A stretch of DNA of 56,989 bases, taken from an uncultured Collinsella sp. GTDB taxonomy: Bacteria; Actinomycetota; Coriobacteriia; Coriobacteriales; Coriobacteriaceae. Below, piece after piece: positions 31,036 to 40,505 of the stretch. The position numbers and the translations under genes are program-made. Below the pieces are notes generated by a model, which was given only the letters and a program-made list of their open reading frames with translations, did no database searches and was not told the origin of the DNA. Location of the stretch: assembly GCA_959026535.1 (NCBI GenBank), contig CAUFMB010000008.1:1-56989 (forward strand), given 5' to 3'. Position 1 is the first letter of the stretch. Every line of letters begins with the position of its first letter.

Positions 31036-32250
31036 TTATGCGCTTGCCTCAGCCACGCTCTTCGAGGTTTCGGGTGAATCGGCTCCGTCCCCCGTCGTCT
31101 GCCCCTTCGTCGGTACCACGCCAAAGCAGTAGCTCAGCGCCGCAGACACCGCAAATGCCACACCGCCGGCAGCGCAGCACCACAGCAGGTTCGAGATGCC
31201 GCCCGTGGCAAAGCCAATGACCATGAGGACATTCGTCATGCCGATGGTATAGGCCGTAACGTGGCCCACGGCCGCAACAAGGCCTCCGACGGCGCCGCCA
31301 ATGGCCATGCATGTGAGGCACCTGCCATATTTAAAGCCGCAACCGTACAGCGCCGGCTCGCTTACGCCGCCAAGAACACCCGAGATTGAATAGCCCAGCA
31401 TGAGCGCCTTCTCGTCCTTATCCGCAACGCGGAGCGACGCGCCAAAGGGCATGCCCCAAACGGCGAACGTTGCCATCGTCGCGGCGATCAGGATGCACGA
31501 ATCCGTTCCCACACTCATAAACTGCGCATAGGCGAGCGATAGGACGACGTTGCTGACGCCGGCGATCTTTAGGAACTCCCAACCCGCGGCAAGCCCCATG
31601 AGCGTGAGCAGCGACACGATGCCACCGGAATTGCCAAGCATAAACATAAGCTGGCCCAACAGCATGCCCAGATAGCTGCCCGCCGGCGCCGTGATACACA
31701 GCGAAACCGGAACCATGACAAGCATGGTCGCAAACGGAACAAACGAAAACGCTACGGCCTTGGGGATAACACGCTGAAAGAAACACTCCACTCGCCATAG
31801 CACGGGCACCGAGATGAGAACCGGAATAACAGTCGTCGTGTAATCGTTGACCGGCGCGGGAAGCAGACCATACACGGAAGTCATCGATGCCCCCGTCGTC
31901 GATGCGGCATCGACGAGCTTAAGCAGGTCGGGCGCAATCAATACGCCGCCCAGCATCATGCCCAGCTGCTCCGAGCAACCGAGCTGGCGGGCGGCCGCCC
32001 AACCAAGATAAATGGGCAAAAAGTAGTAGCCGGCGTTATAGAGCCAACTGTAGAACAGGCGATAGATTTCGGAATCGGCAGACCACAGGCCCAGCATGCC
32101 TTCGCCCATAATGACGGCGACGGTGCGGAACAACGCCGCGCAGACAATAAAGGGCAGCGCCGACATCATGCTTTTGGACAGATAGTCCACCACGGCCATA
32201 GCGTTTGATGAAACCGTCGTTGTAAACGAGGTGTTAGAACCTTGTGACAT
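31036..32250 (-). CDS. PTS EIIC-like sugar permease (lone EIIC)
   Basis: The 404-residue membrane protein is of the glucose/beta-glucoside PTS EIIC type. It has many hydrophobic helices and family-like segments (ADSEIYRLFYSWLYNAGYYFLPIYLGWAAA near 61-90; GGVSEPALYGCG). No EIIB or EIIA domain is fused or adjacent, so it would depend on partners elsewhere. ATG 32250 follows GGGAAAGG; a longer open frame to 32424 was rejected. Dispersed GGGACAG-type repeats flank it on both sides. Confidence 0.82.
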   Translation of the reverse strand: MSQGSNTSFTTTVSSNAMAVVDYLSKSMMSALPFIVCAALFRTVAVIMGEGMLGLWSADSEIYRLFYSWLYNAGYYFLPIYLGWAAARQLGCSEQLGMMLGGVLIAPDLLKLVDAASTTGASMTSVYGLLPAPVNDYTTTVIPVLISVPVLWRVECFFQRVIPKAVAFSFVPFATMLVMVPVSLCITAPAGSYLGMLLGQLMFMLGNSGGIVSLLTLMGLAAGWEFLKIAGVSNVVLSLAYAQFMSVGTDSCILIAATMATFAVWGMPFGASLRVADKDEKALMLGYSISGVLGGVSEPALYGCGFKYGRCLTCMAIGGAVGGLVAAVGHVTAYTIGMTNVLMVIGFATGGISNLLWCCAAGGVAFAVSAALSYCFGVVPTKGQTTGDGADSPETSKSVAEASA

Positions 32251-32290
32251 GGAACGCCTTTCCCAATGTGACATGCGGGCTGTCCCTTTG

Positions 32291-34015
32291 TCACATCGTG
32301 CGGTACCGACCGATTGCGCGGTACTTTTCGTAGCGGAGGTTTGTGAGGGTCGCGTCGTCGAGCTGCCCAAGCGTATCGAAGGCATCGAATGCCGAGGACA
32401 TGACGGCACCGGCGATCTCCTCATGCGACAGGCCCCTATCGTCGACGATGCCGTCGATGATGCCGAGCGCCAACAGATCGGGGGCCGTGAGCTTCAGCGC
32501 CTCGGCGGCCTCATTCGCGCGCTCGGTATCCTTCCACAGGATCGACGCACAGGCTTCGGGGCTCACGACCGAATAGGCCGAGCTCGAGAGCATCAGGATG
32601 CGGTCGGCCACGGACAGCGCCAGCGCGCCACCAGAGCCGCCCTCGCCTGTCACCACCGAGACAATCGGCGTCTTAAGGCCGCTCATCTCCATGAGATTCT
32701 GGGCAATCGCCTCGCCCTGGCCGCGCTCCTCGGCACCGATGCCGCAAAACGCGCCCGAGGTATCGACCAGGCATAGGACCAGTCGACCAAACTTTTCGGC
32801 CTGGCGCATCAGGCGACGTGCTTTGCGGTAGCCCTCGGGATGCGCCATGCCAAAGTTGCGGCGCATACGCTCTTTGGTCGTGGTGCCGCGCTCGATGGCG
32901 ATGACCGTTACGGGGCGTCCGTCTTTCCAGCCAATGCCAGCCACCACAGCGGCGTCGTCGCCAAAGTAGCGGTCGCCGTGCAGCTCCACAAATCCATCCA
33001 GGCCCAGCGAGATCATCTCGCCCGCCGTGGCGCGATCTGCCGAGCGGGTCTGCTTGACAATCTCGAGCGCGGTTTTTGGTGCCGCCGAGCGCTTAAACAA
33101 GTGTCCCAACTTTTTGCCGCGGCGACCCGTATGCACGATCTCATGCGGTGCCCCCAGGCCGGGCGCGTGCCCTTCGTGCAGCGCCAGCAGCTCGCCTACC
33201 GTGAGCGCAATCTCGCCACGCGGAACAACGGCATCGCAAAAACCGTGCTCCAGCAAAAACTCGGAGCGCTGGAATCCCTTGGGTAGGCGCTTGTGCATGT
33301 TCTGCTCGATCACGCGCGGGCCGGCAAATGCCGTCAGGGCATCGGGCTCGGCCAGGATAATGTCGCCCTCCATGGCAAAGCTCGCGGTTACGCCTCCGGT
33401 CGTGGGGTCGGTGAGCACCGTGATATACAGGCCGCCCGCCTCGCTGTGGCGCCTAACCGCCGCAGAAATCTTGGCCATCTGCATAAGCGATGTCACGCCC
33501 TCTTGCATGCGCGCACCGCCCGAAACGGTAAAGCCGACAACTGGCAATCCCAGCTCGGTCGCACGCTCAAATGCGCGACAGATCTTCTCGCCCACCACGG
33601 AGCCCATCGAGCCCATCATAAAGTTGGCGTCCATAAAGAAGAGCGCCGTATCGCAACCGCAGATTTTGCCCCTGCCGCACACAACGGCATCGCGCTCGCC
33701 CGAACGCTCGCTCACGCTCGTGAGCTTGTCGGCATAGCCGGGAAACGAAAGGAAATCCTCCGACGCCAGATTGGCATCCCATTCCTCAAACGTGCCCTCG
33801 TCGACCGTCATGCGCATGCGCGCGCGACCGCTCACGCGAAAGTGTTTGCCGCAACGAGGGCAGACCTCGAGGTTGTCGTGCAGGCGTGCCTCATCGATCA
33901 CGCGGCGGCACTCCGGGCACTTGATAAACACGTGGCGCGCGGGAAACTCGGCGCACGACTCGGTTATCGGCCCCTCAAGGACATTGACCGTCTTCGCTTT
34001 TCTATTCATCAGCAT
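32291..34015 (-). CDS. accDA: Fused acetyl-CoA carboxylase carboxyltransferase, beta-alpha (AccD-AccA)
   Basis: The 574-residue product joins both carboxyltransferase subunits. The AccD part (about 1-280) has a zinc finger CPEC-x15-CPRCGKHF near 33-56 and GGARMQEGVTSLMQM near 165-179. The AccA part (about 300-574) has DRYFGDDAAVVAGIG, RRNFGMAHPEGYRKA and GEGGSGGALAL. The enzyme transfers the carboxyl group from biotin to acetyl-CoA, giving malonyl-CoA. It overlaps the accC stop by 14 bases (or 8 if the second ATG is used) and ends the fatty-acid operon. Confidence 0.95.
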   Translation of the reverse strand: MLMNRKAKTVNVLEGPITESCAEFPARHVFIKCPECRRVIDEARLHDNLEVCPRCGKHFRVSGRARMRMTVDEGTFEEWDANLASEDFLSFPGYADKLTSVSERSGERDAVVCGRGKICGCDTALFFMDANFMMGSMGSVVGEKICRAFERATELGLPVVGFTVSGGARMQEGVTSLMQMAKISAAVRRHSEAGGLYITVLTDPTTGGVTASFAMEGDIILAEPDALTAFAGPRVIEQNMHKRLPKGFQRSEFLLEHGFCDAVVPRGEIALTVGELLALHEGHAPGLGAPHEIVHTGRRGKKLGHLFKRSAAPKTALEIVKQTRSADRATAGEMISLGLDGFVELHGDRYFGDDAAVVAGIGWKDGRPVTVIAIERGTTTKERMRRNFGMAHPEGYRKARRLMRQAEKFGRLVLCLVDTSGAFCGIGAEERGQGEAIAQNLMEMSGLKTPIVSVVTGEGGSGGALALSVADRILMLSSSAYSVVSPEACASILWKDTERANEAAEALKLTAPDLLALGIIDGIVDDRGLSHEEIAGAVMSSAFDAFDTLGQLDDATLTNLRYEKYRAIGRYRTM

Positions 34016-35345
34016 AGAGATGCCCCATCAGATCGGTGTGATACATGCCCGACAAGAACTCGTCGTTTGCCAGCACGTCGAGCTGAAGCTCGCTGTTTTC
34101 GCTCACGCCCTCAATCACGAGCTCGCCCAGGGCCGAGCGCATCTTGCGAATGGCGCCGTCACGCGTGGGCGCGCACACGATGAGCTTGCCGAGCATGGAG
34201 TCGTAGTACGGCGGAACGGCGGCCCCGGTAAACATGGCGGAATCCCAGCGCACGCGCGGACCACCCGGCACGCGCAACGCGGTGACCGTTCCGCATGACG
34301 GCAGAAAGTCCGGCGTTTCGGCATTGATGCGGCACTCCATGGCGTGGTTGTGGACCGGCATGTCCTCCTGCTCAAAGGGCAGAGGCTGGCCGGCTGCCAC
34401 GCGCAGTTGCCACTTGACCAAGTCGGTATCGGTCACAAACTCTGTAACCGGATGCTCCACCTGCAAGCGCGTGTTCATTTCCATAAAGTAGAAATTGCCG
34501 TCGTCCGAATACAGGAACTCGATGGTACCGGCTCCTTCGTAGCCGACGGCACGAGCCAGGTCACGCGCCGCCTTGTGCATGCGAGCACGAATGTCGTCGT
34601 GTCCGTCGAGGCACGGCGCGGGGCTCTCCTCGATCAGCTTTTGGTTGCGACGCTGCACCGAGCACTCGCGCTCGCCGAGCGAAAACACATGGCCCTGCTT
34701 ATCGGCCATAATCTGCACCTCAACGTGGTGCGCCGGCGCGACAAACTTCTCCATGTAGCACTCGCCGTCGCCAAAAACGGCCTCGCCCTCGGCACGCGCC
34801 TCGATGAACGCCTTTGCCGCATCTTCCACGCGCTCGACTTTGCGAATGCCGCGACCGCCACCGCCTGCACGCGCCTTAATGAGCACGGGACAGCCAATGC
34901 GCTCGGCCTCGGCCGTTGCCTCCTCGGGGCTTTTGAGCAAATCGCAGCCCGGCACGATGGGCACGCCCGCCGCGGCAGCCGTTCGACGCGCGGCGTCCTT
35001 GTCGCCCATGCTGTCGATCACCTCGGCCGAAGGACCGACAAACGCCAGGCCATACTTGTCGCAGTCGCGCACGAAGCTCGCCTTCTCGGAAAAGAAGCCA
35101 TAGCCGGGATGAATTGCCTTAGCTCCCGACTTTACGGCACAGGTGAGCACGGCATCGTCGTTGAGGTAGCTCTCTGCAAGACGCGGGCCGCCGATGCAAT
35201 ACGCCTCGTCGGCAAGTTGCACGTGCAACGCGTCCGCATCGGCCGTGGAGTAGACGGCGACGGTCTTGATGCCCATATCGCGGCACGCGCGGATAACACG
35301 GACCGCGACTTCGCCGCGGTTGGCGATGAGCACTTTGTCGAACAT
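34002..35345 (-). CDS. accC: Biotin carboxylase subunit of acetyl-CoA carboxylase
   Basis: The 447-residue product has the ATP-grasp layout: MFDKVLIANRGEVAVRVIRACR, then GYGFFSEKASF, the glycine-rich KARAGGGGRGIR near 159-170, and MEMNTRLQVEHPVTE near 287-301. ATG 35345 follows AAGGAAGG; the open frame extends far upstream without support. It carboxylates the biotin on AccB. Confidence 0.96.
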   Translation of the reverse strand: MFDKVLIANRGEVAVRVIRACRDMGIKTVAVYSTADADALHVQLADEAYCIGGPRLAESYLNDDAVLTCAVKSGAKAIHPGYGFFSEKASFVRDCDKYGLAFVGPSAEVIDSMGDKDAARRTAAAAGVPIVPGCDLLKSPEEATAEAERIGCPVLIKARAGGGGRGIRKVERVEDAAKAFIEARAEGEAVFGDGECYMEKFVAPAHHVEVQIMADKQGHVFSLGERECSVQRRNQKLIEESPAPCLDGHDDIRARMHKAARDLARAVGYEGAGTIEFLYSDDGNFYFMEMNTRLQVEHPVTEFVTDTDLVKWQLRVAAGQPLPFEQEDMPVHNHAMECRINAETPDFLPSCGTVTALRVPGGPRVRWDSAMFTGAAVPPYYDSMLGKLIVCAPTRDGAIRKMRSALGELVIEGVSENSELQLDVLANDEFLSGMYHTDLMGHLYADE

Positions 35346-35355
35346 GAAGCCTTCC

Positions 35356-35778
35356 TTATCTTTCGTGCATGAGTGCAAAAGACATATCGGCACGGCAGCA
35401 AACCTCACCGTTGACGCTCGCAATACCCGTCGCAAAGCGGAACGGCCCGCGCGCACGCGTGATGGAGCACACCAGATCCACCGTATCGCCCGGGCGCACC
35501 GGACGCTTAAAGCGCACCTTGTCCAGACTCGTGTAGAACGGCGTCGCGCCGCGCGCCTCCTCATCGCCCATCAGCAGCACGCAGCAGTTCTGGGCGAGCA
35601 TCTCGCACTGAATCACACCGGGGACGACCGGGTTTCCCGGAAAATGTCCCTGCAAAAAGTACTCGTCGCCCGTAATCGTGATCTTGCCGTGGGCCTCGTC
35701 GCCCACCAGCTCGGCTTCGTCGAGCAAAAGCATCGGCTCGCGATGCGGCAACAGCTTCTTGAGCTCTTCTTTGTTCAT
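35356..35778 (-). CDS. fabZ: 3-hydroxyacyl-ACP dehydratase FabZ
   Basis: The 140-residue product has the FabZ motifs LLPHREPMLLLDEA near 9-22 and GHFPGNPVVPGVIQCEMLAQ near 45-64, whose His and Glu are catalytic. ATG 35778 was chosen (AGGTGAT 4 bases upstream); GTG 35787 abuts the accB stop and would add three residues. It sits inside the acc genes, an order seen in several Gram-positive fab operons. Confidence 0.95.
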   Translation of the reverse strand: MNKEELKKLLPHREPMLLLDEAELVGDEAHGKITITGDEYFLQGHFPGNPVVPGVIQCEMLAQNCCVLLMGDEEARGATPFYTSLDKVRFKRPVRPGDTVDLVCSITRARGPFRFATGIASVNGEVCCRADMSFALMHER

Positions 35779-35787
35779 GGATATCAC

Positions 35788-36261
35788 CTACCCGATCCTC
35801 ATGAGGCAGCTGCCGAACTCCACGAGGTCGCCGTCGGCCACGCAGATCTCGAGCACCTCGCCGTCTGCCTCGGCCGTCACCTCGTTGAGAACCTTCATGG
35901 CCTCGATGATGCAGAGGGTCTCGCCGGCCTTGACCTTGGAGCCCACGTGTACAAACGGCTCGTCGCCCGGCGCCGGGGCGGCATAGAAAACGCCGACCAT
36001 GGGAGCGGTCACCTCGGTGCCCTTGGGCTCCGGTGCGGCGGCAGGCGCCTGCGCGGCGGGCTCCGGTGCGGCAGGCGCGACTGCGGGAGCCGCAACCGGA
36101 GCGGCCATGGCGCTCGGCATAGGCATGGGCACGGCAACCGGCTGCGCGACGCTCGCGCGCTCGAGTTCGACCGCGGTGCCATCGGGCTCCTCAACGCGTA
36201 CGCGCGTGAGGCCGCGGTCCTCCATAACATCGGCTATCTCGGCAAGTCTTTTGGAATCCAT
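35788..36261 (-). CDS. accB: Biotin carboxyl carrier protein
   Basis: The 157-residue product has an N-terminal helical segment, a long Ala/Pro linker (about 40-80) and a C-terminal biotinyl domain with EAMKVLNEV (biotinylated Lys near 122). The divergently transcribed BirA homologue 5.4 kb away is the likely ligase. It is separated from fabF by 3 bases. Confidence 0.96.
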   Translation of the reverse strand: MDSKRLAEIADVMEDRGLTRVRVEEPDGTAVELERASVAQPVAVPMPMPSAMAAPVAAPAVAPAAPEPAAQAPAAAPEPKGTEVTAPMVGVFYAAPAPGDEPFVHVGSKVKAGETLCIIEAMKVLNEVTAEADGEVLEICVADGDLVEFGSCLMRIG

Positions 36262-36264
36262 GCT

Positions 36265-37515
36265 CTAGCTCCTCGTATATCTACGCAGTGCGATGGCGGC
36301 GTTGTGTCCGCCAAAGCCCAGATTGGTCGAAAGCGCCCAGGTAAGATCGGCGCGAACCGCGCGATTGGGCGTGTAGTCAAGATCGCAGGCGGGATCGGGT
36401 GTGTGGTAGTTAATGGTCGGCGGCACCACGCCCTGCTCGAGCGCCATGGCGCAGGCCATGACCTCGATGGCGCCCGTGGCACCGATCATGTGGCCGGTCA
36501 TCGACTTGGTCGACGAGACATGTGCGGCGCGCGCCGCGTCCTCGCCGAGCGCTCGCTTGATGCCCGCCGTCTCGGACGAATCGTTGAGCTTGGTCGAGGT
36601 ACCGTGAGCGTTGATGTAGAGGCCCTCGGAAGGCTTGACGTCGCCTTCGGCCACCGCCAGCGATATCGCACGGGCGATACCTGCTGCGTCCGGGTCGGGA
36701 CTCGTGATGTGGTAGGCGTCATCGGTGTTGCCGTAGCCTACGACCTCGGCGTAAATGTGCGCACCGCGGGCCTGTGCATGTTCCATGCTCTCGAGTACCA
36801 GCACGCAGGCGCCCTCGCCCATCACAAAGCCGTCACGGTCTGCATCGAACGGACGGCAGGCCGTCGACGGGTCGGGGTTGGTGGTAAGTGCACGGCAGGA
36901 CGTAAAGCCCGCAACGGCATCGGGGATAATGGCCGCCTCGGCGCCGCCCGCGAGGATCGCGTCGGCATAGCCATGCTTGATGGCGCGGAACGCCTCGCCC
37001 ACCGCATGGGCCGAGGTTGCGCACGCGGTCACCACGGGCAGGGTCGGGCCCTTTGCCTTGTGGCGGATTGCAATATTGCCCGATGCCATGTTGGGGATCA
37101 TCATCGCAATCATATAGGGCGATGCGCGGCGGGGCCCACGGTCGGCAATCGTGTGGACGTTGTCGACGAGTGTCTGCATGCCGCCCACGCCCGAACCCAC
37201 GTAGACGCCCAGGCGCTCGCGATCGATGGCGCCCTCGACATCAAAGCCCGCATCGTGCATGGCCTCGTCCGACGCTGCCAGGGCAAACTGAACGCAGGGG
37301 TCCAGGTGCTTGGCGTCACGCTTGCCAAAGTACTCGTTGCCGTCAAAACCCTTGACCTCGGCCGCCACCTTAACGGCAAACGCATCGGTATCGAAGTGCG
37401 TGATCGGGCCGATGCCGCACGTGCCGGCGCACATGGCCGCCCAGGTAGCAAGCGCCGTGTTACCGAGCGGCGATACGGCACCGATACCGGTGATTGCAAC
37501 TCTCTGTTCCATCAT
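36265..37515 (-). CDS. fabF: 3-oxoacyl-ACP synthase II
   Basis: The 416-residue condensing enzyme shows VAITGIGAVSPLGN, the catalytic Cys in TLPVVTACATSAHAVGEA near 158-175, INAHGTSTKLNDSSE near 304-318 and STNLGFGGHNA near the end. The ATG pair 37515/37512 follows GAGGAGA. It extends acyl chains in FAS-II. Confidence 0.95.
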   Translation of the reverse strand: MMEQRVAITGIGAVSPLGNTALATWAAMCAGTCGIGPITHFDTDAFAVKVAAEVKGFDGNEYFGKRDAKHLDPCVQFALAASDEAMHDAGFDVEGAIDRERLGVYVGSGVGGMQTLVDNVHTIADRGPRRASPYMIAMMIPNMASGNIAIRHKAKGPTLPVVTACATSAHAVGEAFRAIKHGYADAILAGGAEAAIIPDAVAGFTSCRALTTNPDPSTACRPFDADRDGFVMGEGACVLVLESMEHAQARGAHIYAEVVGYGNTDDAYHITSPDPDAAGIARAISLAVAEGDVKPSEGLYINAHGTSTKLNDSSETAGIKRALGEDAARAAHVSSTKSMTGHMIGATGAIEVMACAMALEQGVVPPTINYHTPDPACDLDYTPNRAVRADLTWALSTNLGFGGHNAAIALRRYTRS

Positions 37516-37551
37516 GGTCTCCTCATTCAAGCCGTTGTTCGGCCCTGGTTT

Positions 37552-38325
37552 CTACATCGCCATTCCGCCGTCGACGCGTATGACTTCGCCCGTAATGTAA
37601 GCGGCGGCATCACTCGCCAAAAAGCGCACCACGCCGGCCACTTCCTCGGGTCGCGCCATGCGCCTCAGGGGAATCTGCTCCTCGCACGCCGCGCGCACCT
37701 TCTCCGAGAGCTTTGCCGTCATATCGGTCTCGACAAACCCGGGGGCAACCGCGTTCACTCGTACGCCGCGTGGCGCAAGTTCGCGCGCCACCGCCTTGGT
37801 CAGACCGATGACGCCCGCCTTGGAGGCGGCGTAGTTGGCCTGCCCGGCATTGCCCATCAGGCCCACAACCGAGCTCATGTTGATGACGCAGCCGCCGCGC
37901 TGACGCATAAAGGTCTTGGTGAGCGCGCGTGTCGTGTTAAACGTTCCTTTAAGATTGACATCGAGCACGCGATCGAAGGCGTCATCGCCCATGCGCATGA
38001 GTAGGCCATCGCGGGTGATGCCAGCGTTGTTGACGAGCGCCCAAATGGAGCCAAAGTCGTTGAGGACCGCTTCCACGCACGCGTTGACGGCAGCGGGGTC
38101 GGCCACGTCACATTGATATGCGCGCGCCGTGGCGCCAGCCGCCTCACAGGCTTCGTACGTCTCGCGCGCCGCATCTGCGCTACCGGCATAGACGACGGCG
38201 ATATCAAAGCCGTCCTCCGCCAGGCCCACGGCACAAGCGCGACCGATGCCGCGCGAGCCGCCCGTGACAAGCGCCACGCGACGTGAGTCGTTGCGCTCGA
38301 GCGCGCCGTTGTTCAAGTTGCCCAT
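37552..38325 (-). CDS. fabG: 3-oxoacyl-ACP reductase
   Basis: The 257-residue short-chain dehydrogenase has the cofactor motif VTGGSRGIGRA near 20-30, LVNNAGITRDGLL near 93-105 and the catalytic YAASKAG near 163-169, ending RVDGGMAM. AAAGGAAC precedes ATG 38325. The first 15 residues are an extra N-terminal extension. Confidence 0.95.
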   Translation of the reverse strand: MGNLNNGALERNDSRRVALVTGGSRGIGRACAVGLAEDGFDIAVVYAGSADAARETYEACEAAGATARAYQCDVADPAAVNACVEAVLNDFGSIWALVNNAGITRDGLLMRMGDDAFDRVLDVNLKGTFNTTRALTKTFMRQRGGCVINMSSVVGLMGNAGQANYAASKAGVIGLTKAVARELAPRGVRVNAVAPGFVETDMTAKLSEKVRAACEEQIPLRRMARPEEVAGVVRFLASDAAAYITGEVIRVDGGMAM

Positions 38326-38355
38326 GTCGTTCCTTTCGGGTTACAGCCCTGTGAA

Positions 38356-39282
38356 CTATGCGAGCTCGTCGGCAATAGCTGCGACCTGCTCGGCCGTTTC
38401 GCACGAATACACACGAACGTCGCTCAACGTACGCTTGACCAGGCCGGACAGCGTTTTGCCGGGGCCGACCTCAATAAACGTGTCGATGCCCTGATCCTGC
38501 AGAGCATGCAGCGTGTCGACCCAGCGCACGGCATGACTCACCTGGTTGGCCAGCACCTCCGATGCCGCCTGCGGGTCGGCCGGATAAGGTGCCGCCGTCA
38601 TATTTGCCATAACAGGAATGAGCAACGGGGACGGCGCGTGACCGGCATCGATATATGCAGCAAGGTCACAGGTCGCCTCGGCCATATAGGGGCTATGGAA
38701 TGCACCCGACACCGCGACCTTCATGGCCCGGCCACCAGCCTCTTTTACCAGGACGTCGAGGGCCTGCAACACATCGGGCGCTCCGGCCACAACCGTCTGC
38801 TGCGGACTGTTGTAGTTGACCGGCCAGCAGTCCTCGCCGGCCTGTTTTGCCAAGCCCTCGACCTGCGCCGCATCGAGTTTGATGACGGCGCGCATTCCGC
38901 CGGGGTGACGCTCGGCCGCTGTGGCCATCAATGCCGCGCGCTCGCACACAAGCTCAAAGCCCGCTCGCGTATCGAACGCCCCCGCAAAGGTGAGTGCAGC
39001 GACCTCGCCCAGCGAGAATCCCGCACAAGCGGCAGGCACCACGCCGCGCTCGCGCAGGGCGGTAGCCGCTGCCAGGTCGTGAACGAACACGCACGGCTGC
39101 GTGTTCTCGGTCTGCGAGAGCTCCTCCTTGGAGGCGCTCCGGCACTGCTCGCTGGTCCCCGGGCGTACCTCATCGGCAATGGCGAACACCTCGGCGGCCG
39201 CCGGTGATGCCTCGATGAGATCGACGCCCATCGCGGGGTGCTGGGCGCCCTGGCCGGCAAATAGAAACGCTACGCTACCCAT
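38356..39282 (-). CDS. fabD: Malonyl-CoA:ACP transacylase
   Basis: The 308-residue product has FLFAGQGAQHPAMG near 6-19, the active-site GFSLGEVAAL near 93-102 (GxSxG) and a catalytic His in AVSGAFHSPYM near 200-210. ATG 39282 lies inside the last codons of fabK (13-base overlap). Confidence 0.95.
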   Translation of the reverse strand: MGSVAFLFAGQGAQHPAMGVDLIEASPAAAEVFAIADEVRPGTSEQCRSASKEELSQTENTQPCVFVHDLAAATALRERGVVPAACAGFSLGEVAALTFAGAFDTRAGFELVCERAALMATAAERHPGGMRAVIKLDAAQVEGLAKQAGEDCWPVNYNSPQQTVVAGAPDVLQALDVLVKEAGGRAMKVAVSGAFHSPYMAEATCDLAAYIDAGHAPSPLLIPVMANMTAAPYPADPQAASEVLANQVSHAVRWVDTLHALQDQGIDTFIEVGPGKTLSGLVKRTLSDVRVYSCETAEQVAAIADELA

Positions 39283-40217
39283 GCGCACGCACCCTTCAGG
39301 ACGCGCTCGGCACCCTCGACCAGATCGTCGACGATTTCGCGTGCGCTCTGGCGTTCGTTGACCATGCCAGCAATCTGTCCGCACAAATACGAACCCTCTT
39401 CGTAATTACCGTCCTTGGCGGCCTTGCGAAGCGCGCCCGTGCCCATGGCCCCGAGCTCCTCGGGACTTGCGCCCGCCGCCTCGTTCTTGGCATACGCGTT
39501 GGTGAAGGGGCTCTTGAGGGCGCGAACCGGATGTCCCGTCGAGCGACCGGTCGCACGCGTCGACGTGTCGCCCGCCTTGAGCACCAGCTCTTTGTATTGC
39601 TCGGAGACGGTACACTCATCGGCAACGAGAAAACGCGTGCCCACTTGGACGCCAGCGGCGCCAAGCATAAAGGCGGCCGCCACCCCGCGGCCATCCGCGA
39701 TACCGCCGGCTGCCACAACGGGGATATCGACCGCGTCGACAACCTGCGGAACGAGCGCCATCGTCGACGTCTCGCCAATATGGCCGCCTGATTCGGTGCC
39801 CTCGGCAACCACGGCAGTGGCCCCGCGACGCGCCACGAGACGCGCCAGCGCCACCGAAGCCACGACGGGAATAACCTTGATGCCTGCATCGATCCAGGCC
39901 TTCATGTACTTGGTGGGATTGCCGGCGCCGGTCACCACAACGGGTACCCGCTCATCAATCACCACTTGTGCGACCTCGTCGACAAACGGACTCATGAGCA
40001 TAACGTTGACGCCAAAAGGCTTATCCGTCTTGGTGCGCAGCTCGTGAATCTGATCGCGCAGCCAGTTTGCGTCGGCATTCATGGCCGCAATAATGCCCAA
40101 CCCGCCGGCCTCGGACACGGCCGAGGCAAGCGAAGCATCGGCAATCCAGGCCATGCCGCCCTGGAACACGGGCTTTTCGATGCCGAGCAGCTCGCAGAGA
40201 GGAGACTTGAGCATCAC
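39270..40217 (-). CDS. fabK: Enoyl-ACP reductase II, flavoprotein
   Basis: The 315-residue product is a FabK/nitronate-monooxygenase-type barrel: VFQGGMAWIADASLASAVSEAGGLGIIAA near 17-45, AEGTESGGHIGE near 135-146 and VVAAGGIADGRG near 163-174. FabK replaces FabI and is insensitive to triclosan in known species. The GTG 40217 overlaps the acpP stop (TAGTG); ATG 40214 is an alternative. Confidence 0.94.
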   Translation of the reverse strand: MMLKSPLCELLGIEKPVFQGGMAWIADASLASAVSEAGGLGIIAAMNADANWLRDQIHELRTKTDKPFGVNVMLMSPFVDEVAQVVIDERVPVVVTGAGNPTKYMKAWIDAGIKVIPVVASVALARLVARRGATAVVAEGTESGGHIGETSTMALVPQVVDAVDIPVVAAGGIADGRGVAAAFMLGAAGVQVGTRFLVADECTVSEQYKELVLKAGDTSTRATGRSTGHPVRALKSPFTNAYAKNEAAGASPEELGAMGTGALRKAAKDGNYEEGSYLCGQIAGMVNERQSAREIVDDLVEGAERVLKGACAWVA

Positions 40218-40453
40218 TACTTCTCCAATGCCGCCTCGACCGTATCGACGAACTCGCCGACCGTCTTGGGGTTCTCCTCGGTATCGAGCTCAATGCCAAA
40301 CTCGTCCTCGACGGCGACGAGAATCTCGACGGTGCCCAGGCTGTCGAGGCCAATCTCCTCGAGCGTGGACTCGGGCTTCATCTCGACGTCGTCAAGGCCA
40401 GCGGTCTCGCGGATAACGTCGCAAACGCGCTCGAAGGCCTTCTGATCTGCCAT
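40217..40453 (-). CDS. acpP: Acyl carrier protein
   Basis: The 78-residue acidic protein has the phosphopantetheine attachment motif LDSLGTVEILVAVEDEFGIEL, with the Ser near residue 38. It is embedded between fabH and fabK, giving the carrier for the operon. AAAGGAGAA precedes ATG 40453. Confidence 0.96.
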   Translation of the reverse strand: MADQKAFERVCDVIRETAGLDDVEMKPESTLEEIGLDSLGTVEILVAVEDEFGIELDTEENPKTVGEFVDTVEAALEK

Positions 40454-40505
40454 GGTAGTTCTCCTTTGTTTGTGCCCTAGGGGCGTTTTTATTTCCTATG
40501 TGCGA

